Positions 19,068 to 27,095 of a stretch of DNA of 64,000 bases are shown here, piece after piece. A program made the position numbers and the translations under genes. This stretch comes from Candidatus Binatia bacterium (GTDB taxonomy: Bacteria > Desulfobacterota > Binatia > UBA12015). Positions within the stretch are counted from its first letter, which is position 1; the number at the start of each line of letters is the position of its first letter. The notes under the pieces are model-generated. The model ran no database searches. It worked only from the letters and a program-made list of their open reading frames with translations, and was not told the DNA's origin. The stretch spans positions 1 to 64,000 of the forward strand of contig JAQWJE010000016.1 in NCBI GenBank assembly GCA_029248525.1, in the 5' to 3' direction.

Positions 19068-19553
19068 TTGCCATCATTTGATGTGGTTTCGACCGTAGAT
19101 ATGCAGGAAGTCGCAAACGCGCTGCAGCAGGCGCGTCGCGAAGTTGAGCAGCGTTATGATTTCAAGGGCTCGAACACCGAAATCGAGCAGGATGACGAGG
19201 GGATCAAGATTACCTCATCGGATGACTACAAGGTGACGGCTGTGGTCGACGTCCTGCAGACCAAGCTGCTCAAGCGCGGCGTGGATCTCAAGTTTCTGGA
19301 GTACGAAAAGGCCGAACCCGCGGCCGGCGGTCGGGCTCGTCAGGTGGTGCGCATCCAGCAAGGACTGGACAAGGAGGCTGCCAAGGAGGTGGTGAAGGCC
19401 ATCAAGGCGGAAAAGCTCAAGGTACAAGCGCAAGTTCAGGATGATCAGGTCCGTGTCACGGGGAAAAAGCGCGACGAGTTGCAGTCGGTGATGGCCTTGC
19501 TCAAGGGACTCGACTTCCGTCGCCCGCTCCAATTCGTGAATCTGCGAGATTAG
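19068..19553 (+). CDS. YajQ family nucleotide-binding protein
   Basis: 161 residues from a TTG start preceded by GGGGGGA. The sequence begins PSFDVVSTVDMQEVANALQQ, the conserved YajQ N-terminus, and continues with RYDFKGSNTEIE, LLKRGVDLKFLEY, KLKVQAQVQDDQVRVTGKKRDELQ and ends DFRRPLQFVNLRD. The family has two ferredoxin-like domains; some members bind cyclic di-GMP and act as transcriptional co-regulators (shown in Xanthomonas and Pseudomonas). It starts only 4 nt after the LLM gene and belongs to the same operon. Confidence 0.95.
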   Translation: MPSFDVVSTVDMQEVANALQQARREVEQRYDFKGSNTEIEQDDEGIKITSSDDYKVTAVVDVLQTKLLKRGVDLKFLEYEKAEPAAGGRARQVVRIQQGLDKEAAKEVVKAIKAEKLKVQAQVQDDQVRVTGKKRDELQSVMALLKGLDFRRPLQFVNLRD

Positions 19554-19652
19554 GAGTTTCGGGCCGAAATCGCAGACCGTTGACATGAGAGGTCCTGACC
19601 CCTAATGTTCCGCGCCGACTGAGTTTTTTTTCGAACTCAAGCGCACGGACTT

Positions 19653-20078
19653 ATGAGAAAAGCATTTCTGAACAAGCAGCAAAAATCCCTCCTCGAGATT
19701 CGCGGGCAGGTTCTTGTCGATATTTCGGATGACGCCAAGCAGGGTATGGGCGCGGAAAAGGACGATGGTCGAGATACCTATGACCTCGCCAGCGACGAGC
19801 GTGATCGCGATATCGGCATGATTCTTTCCAATCGCGATCGAGACAAACTCGCCCAGATCGATGGGGCTCTGACCCGGATCAACAAGGGTTCCTACGGCAT
19901 CTGCGAGGAATGCGAGCTCGATATCGCCGAGGATCGCCTCAAGGCGCTTCCTTTCTCCCGCCTCTGCGTGATTTGTCAGGCGGACAAGGAGAAGGAGGCT
20001 CGCCAGACCCGTCGGCCGGACGAAGAACGCAGTTACCGCCGCATGGGTGGTGGCGAAGGCGACGAGGCGGGCGAGTAG
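19653..20078 (+). CDS. DksA/TraR family C4 zinc-finger protein
   Basis: 141 residues. An N-terminal coiled coil carries DTYDLA, the DxxDxA tip motif by which DksA reaches into the RNA polymerase secondary channel. The C-terminus holds a four-Cys zinc finger, GICEECELDI ... RLCVICQADKE. The length matches DksA (about 150). DksA works with ppGpp to retune transcription, notably of ribosomal operons; in delta-type bacteria several paralogues are common, so specificity is uncertain. It is separated by about 100 nt from YajQ, with an A/T-rich stretch just upstream that may hold its own promoter. Confidence 0.93.
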   Translation: MRKAFLNKQQKSLLEIRGQVLVDISDDAKQGMGAEKDDGRDTYDLASDERDRDIGMILSNRDRDKLAQIDGALTRINKGSYGICEECELDIAEDRLKALPFSRLCVICQADKEKEARQTRRPDEERSYRRMGGGEGDEAGE

Positions 20079-20107
20079 CCGAATCGGGCGAGGCTCCACC
20101 CGCCGGG

Positions 20108-21391
20108 GTGTCGGAGCAGTTGTATGCGGATGTCACCGCAATTTTCGAGGCCGCCTTGCGAGGAGTCGATCCTTTCCGGCTGGTGCGGGGTTCTCTTCGG
20201 GTAAAAGAGGGCCTGCTTGTCGTCGGCAGTCCGACTCGAGGAGCCGTGCTTCCCCTGCGGAGTCTTTTTGTTGCCGGTGCCGGAAAGGCGTCGGCCGGGA
20301 TGGCGGCAGCGGTGGCCAGTCGTGTGCCGGAGGCCCGCGGTCTTGTCATTCGGCCACCGGGAGGAGCGCCGAATCCCTCCGGCGGAATCAGGCAATTTGA
20401 GGGGAACCACCCCACGCCGGGCATGGAGAGTTTCCACGCGGCGGAAGCTTTGCTCGAGGCCGTGGCGCGGACCCCCGAGGATACCGACGTTCTGTTTCTT
20501 CTCTCGGGCGGTGCGTCGGCTCTTCTCTCCCAGCCTTGCCCCGGAATCTCACGCGACCAGAAAATGTCTTTCACCGAGCAGATGCTGCGCGCAGGTGCGC
20601 CGATCGGTCTTTTGAATCGCGCGAGGATGCGTCTGTCCGCCCTCAAGGGAGGGCGTTTCCTCGACAGGGTCGCCCCCCGCCGCGTGACGACGTTGGCGCT
20701 CTCGGACGTGCCGGGTGGGGCGAGGTGGGAAATTGGCTCGGGCCCGACCTGCTCGCCACCCAAGCGAATTTGGGCCGAGGACCTTCGCCCGGAGCTGCGG
20801 CGACTTCTTGGTGGTGAGGCACTCACGCCGGAGTTGGAGCAGCGGATGGGGCCGGGCGTGTCGCCTGCTGGCAGCGATTCGCCGGGGCCGTGGTTGTCGA
20901 TCGGGGATAACACCCGAGCCCGGCAGGCTGCAGCTCGCGAGGCCAGACGTCGGCGCTACGGGACGCGCGTTTCCCGCTATCGTCTCCGGGGTGAAGCCTC
21001 GGTCGCGGCCGATCAGGTGCTTGCGGAGCTCGCAATTCAGCCCGAATCTGTCTCCTGCGTCGTTTTTGGGGGCGAAACGACAGTCGCGGTAGGGGATGCC
21101 TCGGGCTCCGGCGGGCGCAGTCAGGAGCTCGCTCTCGCGGCGGTCCCGGGGCTATCTGGGGGCGGATGGGTTCTCCTGGCGGCCGGAACTGACGGAGTCG
21201 ACGGAGTCAGCGGGGCGGCCGGGGGCGTTGTTGGCCCAGGAACGTTGCCGTTTTTGGGCTCCCGCGCGGTGGCTGCGGGCCTGCGGGCGCACGATTCTGC
21301 AACGGTACTGGCAAAGGCGGGCGGACTGCTCGTGACGGGCCCGACGGGGACGAATGTGGGTGATCTCGTCGTGGCCGTGCGTTCGGCTTGA
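20108..21391 (+). CDS. glycerate 2-kinase (DUF4147/MOFRL type)
   Basis: About 427 residues from a GTG start. The N-terminal DUF4147 domain shows FVAGAGKASAGMAAAV, GNHPTPG, LFLLSGGASALLSQP and RMRLSALKGGRF with VTTLALSDVPGG, all hallmarks of the GckA/TtuD family; the C-terminal MOFRL domain follows (VFGGETTVAVGDASGSGGRSQELAL ... AAGTDGVDG). These enzymes phosphorylate glycerate at C2 in the serine cycle, tartrate use or glycerate salvage. 3-Phosphoglycerate dehydrogenase (serA) lies 4 kb downstream, but no operon link is visible. The open frame extends upstream over the zinc-finger gene; that part is not family-like. Confidence 0.92.
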   Translation: MSEQLYADVTAIFEAALRGVDPFRLVRGSLRVKEGLLVVGSPTRGAVLPLRSLFVAGAGKASAGMAAAVASRVPEARGLVIRPPGGAPNPSGGIRQFEGNHPTPGMESFHAAEALLEAVARTPEDTDVLFLLSGGASALLSQPCPGISRDQKMSFTEQMLRAGAPIGLLNRARMRLSALKGGRFLDRVAPRRVTTLALSDVPGGARWEIGSGPTCSPPKRIWAEDLRPELRRLLGGEALTPELEQRMGPGVSPAGSDSPGPWLSIGDNTRARQAAAREARRRRYGTRVSRYRLRGEASVAADQVLAELAIQPESVSCVVFGGETTVAVGDASGSGGRSQELALAAVPGLSGGGWVLLAAGTDGVDGVSGAAGGVVGPGTLPFLGSRAVAAGLRAHDSATVLAKAGGLLVTGPTGTNVGDLVVAVRSA

Positions 21392-21397
21392 AAAAAC

Positions 21398-21446
21398 AAC
21401 GTTTTATAAATCTTGACCGTGTAATTTGAACGTTTTATGAGTTGAC
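21398..21446 (+). promoter_or_regulatory. tandem direct repeat with -35-like elements
   Basis: AACGTTTTAT occurs at 21398-21407 and again at 21429-21438, 31 nt apart (three helical turns), each followed by a TTGAC at 21413 and 21442. In an otherwise GC-rich region this AT-rich pair looks like tandem operator/promoter units upstream of the kinase-fold gene at 21608. Confidence 0.5.
21413..21441 (+). promoter_or_regulatory. sigma-70-like promoter
   Basis: TTGACC (21413-21418) and TATGAG (21436-21441) are separated by 17 nt. A second TTGACA (21442-21447) follows, with weak -10 candidates (TACTAG/TAGCGT) around 21462-21470. Either would give a leader of 130 nt or more before the gene at 21608. 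Confidence 0.5.
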
Positions 21447-21607
21447 AAATCTCGCTTAAAATACTAGCGTCCGAGTCGATTCAGCAGGGGGTCGTGGTTT
21501 AATCCCGGATTTTCATGGAGGAATATCGATCTTCCTGAAGGCACAGAGCTCCCTGTAGAATGTGACGTATTCATTTTCAGAAATCCCGCGCGGAAGGGTC
21601 ACGACGC

Positions 21608-22720
21608 ATGCAGCAAAATCTCCCCGACAAGAAGGCCATGGCCGAAATGCTCGATGGTTATGGCTTTGGACGGATCCAATCAGTCGCGGAAGCGCCGCAG
21701 CCCTGGGCGCCCAATACCAGCGGGAGGCGAGACGTTCTGGTCGCAGCCGGTCGTCGCAAATACATTGTGCGCTTCGAGGCCGCTCGCCCCGAGGTGGATT
21801 TGCGGCGCGAGGTGGATTTGCAGATCTTTCTCAACAAGAACGGTTTCCCGTGCCCGCAGCCGCTTCCGGATCGTAATAGCCGTCATCTGAAATCCGTTGG
21901 TGACGAGGTGGTGGTTGCCTATCGGCATATCGACGGGAGAGTTCGGAATTCCGAAGACCTCACACACGCCCAGATCGAGAATATCGGGAAGTCGCTCGCC
22001 GAACTCCATGTGATCGGCAAGGGCTACAAAAAGGGTATCGACTCGCGGTTCAGCTACGCGCGAGTTGCTGAATCTTACGGTCAGATTCGCAACGGCTTGC
22101 CGCCCTATTTCAAGAAGATCAAGCGGACATTCGATGAAGAGGTCGAATATCTTGGCGGTTATCTCGAGGGAAAACTCCCCAAGGGAGTGATCCATGGCGA
22201 AATGCTCGACGAGGGAATCCTTCTCAAGGGTGAACGTCTCGTCGGGATTCTCAACTTCGGGGCTGCTTGCCGAGGCAAGCTGATCTATGATCTCGCGTGT
22301 GCGATCAATGCCGTCTGCTTTATCAAGGGCGCCTATGATCTGAAGCGATTCGAAACTCTGATTGCCGGCTACGAGCAGGTGCGGACGCTTTCGCTGGCCG
22401 AATGGGACGCATTCCCCAACGAATTGCGCTTCTCCGCCTTGCGGTTCTCGATCGCCTTTCTGGTGGACCTGGCACGCAGGCCCGATGCCGAGGATTGTCT
22501 GGCGGCGATCACCGAAGAGCGCGTCGGACAGAAAGACCCCGAGGCCGCCGTGACACGCAAGATGATCGGCTTCGAGAAATACCTTGCCCGGCTGCAGATT
22601 TTACGCCGCGAGCGCGATGGCGGCATGGAGCCCCTGCTCCTCGCGATGGCGACCGGCTACGATTACCGACGCTACCAAAAAGTGAAGGCGACCACGCGGG
22701 CGGCCAAGGCAATCAAGTAG
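21608..22720 (+). CDS. kinase-fold protein of the homoserine kinase type II / APH family, probable pseudokinase
   Basis: 370 residues aligning by motif to type II homoserine kinases and aminoglycoside-phosphotransferase folds: KYIVRFEA in the N-lobe, EVDLQIFLNKNGFPCPQP, GKSLAELHVIGKG, then GVIHGEMLDEGILLKGERL and VGILNFGAACRGKLIYDLACAINAVC. In active members the loop reads HxDxxxxN and the metal site IDF. Here these are His196-Gly-Glu198, Gly203 instead of Asn, and Asn216 instead of Asp, so all three catalytic or metal-binding positions are changed. The fold is kept and the sequence is not otherwise decayed, which suggests a ligand-binding or regulatory role. The gene stands alone behind an AT-rich, repeat-bearing promoter region. 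Confidence 0.75.
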   Translation: MQQNLPDKKAMAEMLDGYGFGRIQSVAEAPQPWAPNTSGRRDVLVAAGRRKYIVRFEAARPEVDLRREVDLQIFLNKNGFPCPQPLPDRNSRHLKSVGDEVVVAYRHIDGRVRNSEDLTHAQIENIGKSLAELHVIGKGYKKGIDSRFSYARVAESYGQIRNGLPPYFKKIKRTFDEEVEYLGGYLEGKLPKGVIHGEMLDEGILLKGERLVGILNFGAACRGKLIYDLACAINAVCFIKGAYDLKRFETLIAGYEQVRTLSLAEWDAFPNELRFSALRFSIAFLVDLARRPDAEDCLAAITEERVGQKDPEAAVTRKMIGFEKYLARLQILRRERDGGMEPLLLAMATGYDYRRYQKVKATTRAAKAIK

Positions 22721-22809
22721 GTTGAGGTTTTTGTGGTCGACCGTATTGGTTGGCCCGGATTTAGCCGGTGTCACGATCCTCTCGTGGCCCTCCGGCTTGA
22801 GGGGGCAGT

Positions 22810-23433
22810 ATGGCTAGGAACCAGAAAAGATTTCTTCTGGCATCATTGATTTTAGTTTTCGCGCAGGCCTGCAGCGGCCCGATGGTTCGCGTCGATTTCG
22901 ATCCCGCCGAAAACTACGAGGCCATGAAGAAATGGGCCTGGCTGCCGGCCGGTGAGAGTGATCCGAAAAACCGCAAGGAGCGCAACGATCTGATTGAGCG
23001 TCGGATTCGATCAGCGATCAGCCAGGACATGACCAGCAAGGGCTACGCCAAGGCCTTCACCGACGATGCTGATTTTCTCATCGCCTATGACACCGTCGTC
23101 GATCAGAAAACTTCGGTTACTTCGACCCCGGGCTACGTCGGCACCAGCATGGGAGCTTATCCCGGCTATGGATACGGCAGGGCCGCCTACTCCCCCTACG
23201 GCTATGGCCGGTATGGCGGTTATGGCTACGGGGTCGCCATACCGCCCCAACAGACCGTGCGCAGCTATGACGAGGGGACCCTGATCATCGATTTCCTCGA
23301 CCACCGCGACATGAAGTTGTTCTGGCGTGGCTCTTTCTCGGCGAAGCTCTCCCGCCATCCCACGCAACAGTCCACGACCGACACGATTCAGGATGCCGTC
23401 AAGCGGATTCTTGCCAAGTTTCCCCCGGAGTGA
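22810..23433 (+). CDS. DUF4136 family lipoprotein
   Basis: 207 residues with a lipobox (FAQAC, Cys21) and a GAGGGGG ribosome site. VRVDFDPAENYEAMKKWAWLP, ERRIRSAISQDMTSKGYAKA and DADFLIAYDTVV are characteristic of DUF4136, and the C-terminus (GTLIIDFLDHRDMKLFWRGSF) completes it. A 40-residue Gly/Tyr/Pro-rich insert (GYGYGRAAYSPYGYGRYGGY) interrupts the domain. Members are outer-membrane or periplasmic lipoproteins of unknown function. It converges on a TolC-family gene; the two stops are 12 nt apart and share one hairpin. Confidence 0.85.
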   Translation: MARNQKRFLLASLILVFAQACSGPMVRVDFDPAENYEAMKKWAWLPAGESDPKNRKERNDLIERRIRSAISQDMTSKGYAKAFTDDADFLIAYDTVVDQKTSVTSTPGYVGTSMGAYPGYGYGRAAYSPYGYGRYGGYGYGVAIPPQQTVRSYDEGTLIIDFLDHRDMKLFWRGSFSAKLSRHPTQQSTTDTIQDAVKRILAKFPPE

Positions 23434-23436
23434 GCG

Positions 23437-23456
23437 GGTGGTCTAGAAAGACCACC
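23437..23456. terminator. bidirectional hairpin between convergent genes
   Basis: GGTGGTCT (23437-23444) pairs perfectly with AGACCACC (23449-23456) around an AGAA loop. It begins 4 nt after the DUF4136 stop and contains the TAG stop (23443-23445) and last codons of the minus-strand TolC gene. As it is symmetric it could end transcription from both sides, though there is no strong U-run. Confidence 0.55.
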
Positions 23457-25206
23457 AGGGAAAGTCCGTCTCCCCGCGACCGGCGATCTCGACGTTATAA
23501 CGATCGAGGATCGTGCCTTGCGAGCGTTCGAAGCGCGCCAGCGAGTTGTTGTAGTCGATCACTGAGCGAATCTCGGCGAGCTTGGAAGCCGCAACGTCGT
23601 TCTGGAACTTGAGAAGGTCGGTGGTAGTGGCCATCCCGACATCGTAGCGTTTCATCTGGTTGCGCAGGTTTTCTTCGCTCAGCTCGCGAGCCAGACGCGT
23701 TGCCGACATCCGTTGGACATCGGACTGCACATCGCCGAAAGCCTGACTGACATCGAGAGCGACATCGGAGATCTGTTGGCGATAGCGCGCCGACATCTGC
23801 TCTCTCTGGATCCGTGCCTGACGGTAACCGGCTTCGGCGGCGGCATTCCCGATGGGCACCTCGATTCGCACCCCTGCGGTATAAGAGTAGTAGTCCCCGC
23901 CGACCATTCGATCGAGTGCTTTGCCATAGCTGCCGGCGAATTGGTCGTTGTAGGGCTGGCCAGTAAAGTCGTTGATGCCCGGACGGACGGTGCCGCCGAG
24001 ACCGTTGAGGCCACCGGCGCCATAGACGTCCAACCGAGGCAGAACCTGGTTCTTGTTCAGGGCGACCCGCAGGTCGCCACCCCGGACCGCAAGACGAGAA
24101 GCCTCTATTTCCGGTCGCTTTTGCATGGCGACCTCGATGGCGGCGCCGAGTTCGGGAAGTTCTCTGGGGGAATGGGTGGGGGCTTCCACCGGCTGGACGC
24201 GTCGGGGGAAGAATTCACTTTGGCCCGGCAGGTACACCATGTTTTGGAGATTACGTTTGGCGTGCTCGAGTATATTCGCTGCGACGATTACGTCTTCGTT
24301 GCGGCGTGCGGCCTCGGCTTCGCTTTCCTGAACCGCAACGGGCGGCAGGACGCCGACGTCCACCCGGGTTCGGTTGTCCCGGACGGTCTTGAGGGCCAAT
24401 TCAAAGGAGCCCTGCAGGACATCGAGGCTCTCTTCCTTGAGCACGACATCCCAATACGCGCGGATAACGATGGTGATGAAATTCGCGACATTGGTCCGGT
24501 AGCCCTCGACGGCTGCATCCGTCGACGTTTCGGCCAGCCGGATGCGCAAGGTTGAGAAATACAGGCCGAAGTCGCGCAGCAGCGGCTGGTTGATGGTCAA
24601 CGAGGCCTGCGGTGTCAGGGTTGGATTGAGATCGAAGAAGGTGTTGTCCGTGGTGAACTTTCGGTTGGTCCATTGGGCTTCGATAAAGGCGCCTGTGCGG
24701 ACCATCTTCCGCACCGAAAGATCCCAATTGGTAGAATACTGCTGGAGAACGTTCGCGCCCTGCAGAAGGCTCGATGAGGGCTCGGCCAATCGGCCGAAAT
24801 TTGCATCGCTTCCAAGGATCGGGTCGAATTGAGCAGTGGCTGCCAGAATCCCCTGCTCCTCGAAAAGCGGTTGAAGGGATTCGCTGAGCAGTCGGGGGTT
24901 GTGAGCCAAAGCTGTCGTGACCACCTCGCGTAGCGTCAGGCGCGCTGGTTGCAGCGGGTTGCCCGGAACGACCGGCAATCGCTGCTCGCGTGCGGGATAT
25001 TCCCACTGCGAGCTGAGCATGGCCCAGACCGACGGGTTCTCGATCAGCGCGGCCTTTTCGGCCGCGGTTGCCCCGGCAATCAGGCCGGATGCGGCGAGAG
25101 ATTGATTCTCGGACTCGGCGACTTCAGCAGCAGCAACTGGCGAAGCGAGCGCCAGAATTGCAAGAGCCGTTGCCCCTCGGACGAGACGTTTCCATCGAAG
25201 TTGCAT
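23443..25206 (-). CDS. TolC family outer-membrane channel protein
   Basis: About 587 residues from the ATG at 25206, with a signal peptide (ATALAILALASPVAAAE). After an N-terminal extension of about 85 residues, LTLREVVTTALAHNPRL opens the outer-membrane efflux domain; repeated helices (EAEAARRNEDVIVAANILEHAKRNLQ, QKRPEIEASRLAVRGGDLRVALNKNQVLPRLDVYG, GYRQARIQREQMSARYRQQ) are typical coiled-coil barrels. It should form a trimeric outer-membrane/periplasmic exit duct. No inner-membrane transporter gene is adjacent, so its partner is encoded elsewhere. It is divergent from serA. Confidence 0.88.
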   Translation of the reverse strand: MQLRWKRLVRGATALAILALASPVAAAEVAESENQSLAASGLIAGATAAEKAALIENPSVWAMLSSQWEYPAREQRLPVVPGNPLQPARLTLREVVTTALAHNPRLLSESLQPLFEEQGILAATAQFDPILGSDANFGRLAEPSSSLLQGANVLQQYSTNWDLSVRKMVRTGAFIEAQWTNRKFTTDNTFFDLNPTLTPQASLTINQPLLRDFGLYFSTLRIRLAETSTDAAVEGYRTNVANFITIVIRAYWDVVLKEESLDVLQGSFELALKTVRDNRTRVDVGVLPPVAVQESEAEAARRNEDVIVAANILEHAKRNLQNMVYLPGQSEFFPRRVQPVEAPTHSPRELPELGAAIEVAMQKRPEIEASRLAVRGGDLRVALNKNQVLPRLDVYGAGGLNGLGGTVRPGINDFTGQPYNDQFAGSYGKALDRMVGGDYYSYTAGVRIEVPIGNAAAEAGYRQARIQREQMSARYRQQISDVALDVSQAFGDVQSDVQRMSATRLARELSEENLRNQMKRYDVGMATTTDLLKFQNDVAASKLAEIRSVIDYNNSLARFERSQGTILDRYNVEIAGRGETDFPWWSF

Positions 25207-25391
25207 GGTAACCACACTTTTTCGGGTATCGGCGCCGGACGGGGATGTCAATTTCAGCGAAACGGCCGGCAGGTAGCGCGGGGCTCTGGGCGGCTCTGCC
25301 GGGCGATCTCTTGAACGCCTTTCGGGGTCTGTTAGCCAGTAGGGTGAGGAACCGATCGGCGTATTCCTTCGATTTCATCTACGGTTCCGAA

Positions 25392-25410
25392 CCCCCCTCG
25401 CCGAGGGGGG
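25392..25410. repeat. GC-rich hairpin in the TolC/serA intergenic region
   Basis: CCCCCCT (25392-25398) and AGGGGGG (25404-25410) form a 7-bp stem with a 5-nt loop, about 60 nt before the serA start. It may lie in the serA leader and act as an attenuator or pause site. The remaining intergenic sequence (25207-25471) shows no gene. Confidence 0.4.
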
Positions 25411-25471
25411 CACTCTCTTTCCCGCGGCTGGCGAACGGCCTTGCAAGTCTTTTGAGGTTCATAAAATCGGA

Positions 25472-27079
25472 ATGTCATATCGCGTTCTAGTTTCGGACAA
25501 ATTAGCCCCCGAAGGGCTCGAAATCCTGGCATCCCGGAAGGATCTGGAACTGCATGATCGGCCCGGTCTGTCAGCCGAAGAACTGCTGGAGATCATTCCG
25601 GAATTTGATGGGCTGGTGATTCGCAGCGGTACCCGCGTGACCGCCGAGGTGATCGCGGCCGCGACCCGTCTCAAGGTCATCGGTCGAGCGGGAATTGGCG
25701 TCGACAATGTGGACGTACCGGCGGCCACCCGTCGCGGCATCGTGGTCATGAATACCCCCGGTGGCAACAATACGACGACAGCCGAACATACGATTTCTCT
25801 GCTGCTCTCGCTCGCGCGACATATCCCGCAGGCCTACGCTTCGCTGACCAACGGCAAATGGGAGCGCTCCAAGTTCACCGGGATCGAAGTTGCGGGCAAG
25901 ACGCTGGGCGTGATCGGTCTGGGGAATATCGGTCGGATCGTTGCCGATCGCGGTGCAGGGCTGTCGATGAAAGTGATTGCCTACGATCCCTTCGTGACGC
26001 CTGAGACCATGCCGCTGGATGCCGAATTGGTCTCCCTCGATGATCTCTACGCACGTGCGGATTTCGTCACGGTGCACGTGCCGATGACCAACGACACGCG
26101 AGGCCTTATCGGGACCGAGGCTATCTCCAAAATGAAACCCGGCGTGCGCATCATTAATTGCGCTCGCGGTGGGATCGTGGACGAGAGCGCTCTGGCCGAA
26201 GGAATCCGTTCCGGCAAAGTTGCTGGCGCGGCGCTGGATGTCTTTGTCGAGGAGCCACCGCTGGGGAATCCGTTGTTGGAAATGCCCGAGGTGATCGCGA
26301 CCCCGCATCTCGGTGCCTCCACGGGCGAGGCGCAGGTGAACGTGGCCATCGCGATCGCCGAGCAGGTATCGCACTATCTCGAGACAGGTGCGATTACCGC
26401 GGCCATCAATATGCCGGCCCTCACCTCCGAGCAACGCGAGGTTCTGGGTCCGTACCTCGAGCTGGGAGAACGACTCGGCTCGTTGGCCTCGCAGCTCGCC
26501 GCGAACGAGAAGGGTGCCGGTGCCGGGACTCCGGTGAAGGTCGGCATCGAGTATCGTGGCGACGCCGCTGACCTCGGGACCAAGACTTTGACGGCCGCCA
26601 TTCTGCGTGGACTTCTGCGGCCGATTCTCGGAGACGATTTGAACTACGTCAGCGCGCCGGCCGTGGCCCGCGAGCGAGGCATCGATGTTGAGGAAATTCA
26701 TTCCTCGAAACGAAGTGATTTCCGTAATCGAGTTTCCGTCAAAGTCGAGTTCGCCGGTGGTTCCCGCCACGATGTCGCCGGGGCCGTCTTTGCCAGCCGG
26801 TTCGGTCGAATTGTGAAAATCAATGATTTCTATCTGGAAGCTGTACCCGAGGGGATCATCCTGATGTTGCAGAACCGGGATGTTCCCGGAGTCGTCGGGA
26901 AAGTGGGCACTCTCTTGGGGGTCAATGGCGTGAATATTGCGCGCCTCGAGCTCGCTAGCGACGGGGATAGCGAGATGGCCGTTTCCCTTTTTCACGTCGA
27001 CGACGAGGTTCCCGAAGAAGTCCTGGAACAGCTCCGCGGTGCTGCGGAAATCGTATCCGCTGGCGTGATTCGTTTCTGA
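25472..27079 (+). CDS. serA: D-3-phosphoglycerate dehydrogenase (long form)
   Basis: 535 residues, the type-1 length. It has the substrate domain (MSYRVLVSDKLAPEGLEIL), the NAD-binding motif GVIGLGNIGRIVADR near residues 146-160, catalytic NCARGGIVDE with the Arg, the Glu in VEEPPLGNPL and His in ATPHLGAST, then an intervening domain (about 320-450) and a C-terminal ACT domain (PEGIILMLQNRDVPGVVGKVG) that usually senses serine. It catalyses the first step of serine synthesis, oxidation of 3-phosphoglycerate to phosphohydroxypyruvate. purA follows after 16 nt, so the two are likely co-transcribed. Confidence 0.97.
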   Translation: MSYRVLVSDKLAPEGLEILASRKDLELHDRPGLSAEELLEIIPEFDGLVIRSGTRVTAEVIAAATRLKVIGRAGIGVDNVDVPAATRRGIVVMNTPGGNNTTTAEHTISLLLSLARHIPQAYASLTNGKWERSKFTGIEVAGKTLGVIGLGNIGRIVADRGAGLSMKVIAYDPFVTPETMPLDAELVSLDDLYARADFVTVHVPMTNDTRGLIGTEAISKMKPGVRIINCARGGIVDESALAEGIRSGKVAGAALDVFVEEPPLGNPLLEMPEVIATPHLGASTGEAQVNVAIAIAEQVSHYLETGAITAAINMPALTSEQREVLGPYLELGERLGSLASQLAANEKGAGAGTPVKVGIEYRGDAADLGTKTLTAAILRGLLRPILGDDLNYVSAPAVARERGIDVEEIHSSKRSDFRNRVSVKVEFAGGSRHDVAGAVFASRFGRIVKINDFYLEAVPEGIILMLQNRDVPGVVGKVGTLLGVNGVNIARLELASDGDSEMAVSLFHVDDEVPEEVLEQLRGAAEIVSAGVIRF

Positions 27080-27095
27080 ACGGAGGCAAAGATCA

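Noticed and set aside
19910-20107. Upstream extension of the glycerate kinase frame over the DksA-like gene
   Set aside because: The overlapping zinc-finger gene has clear family motifs, whereas the extension is low-complexity sequence with no family match.
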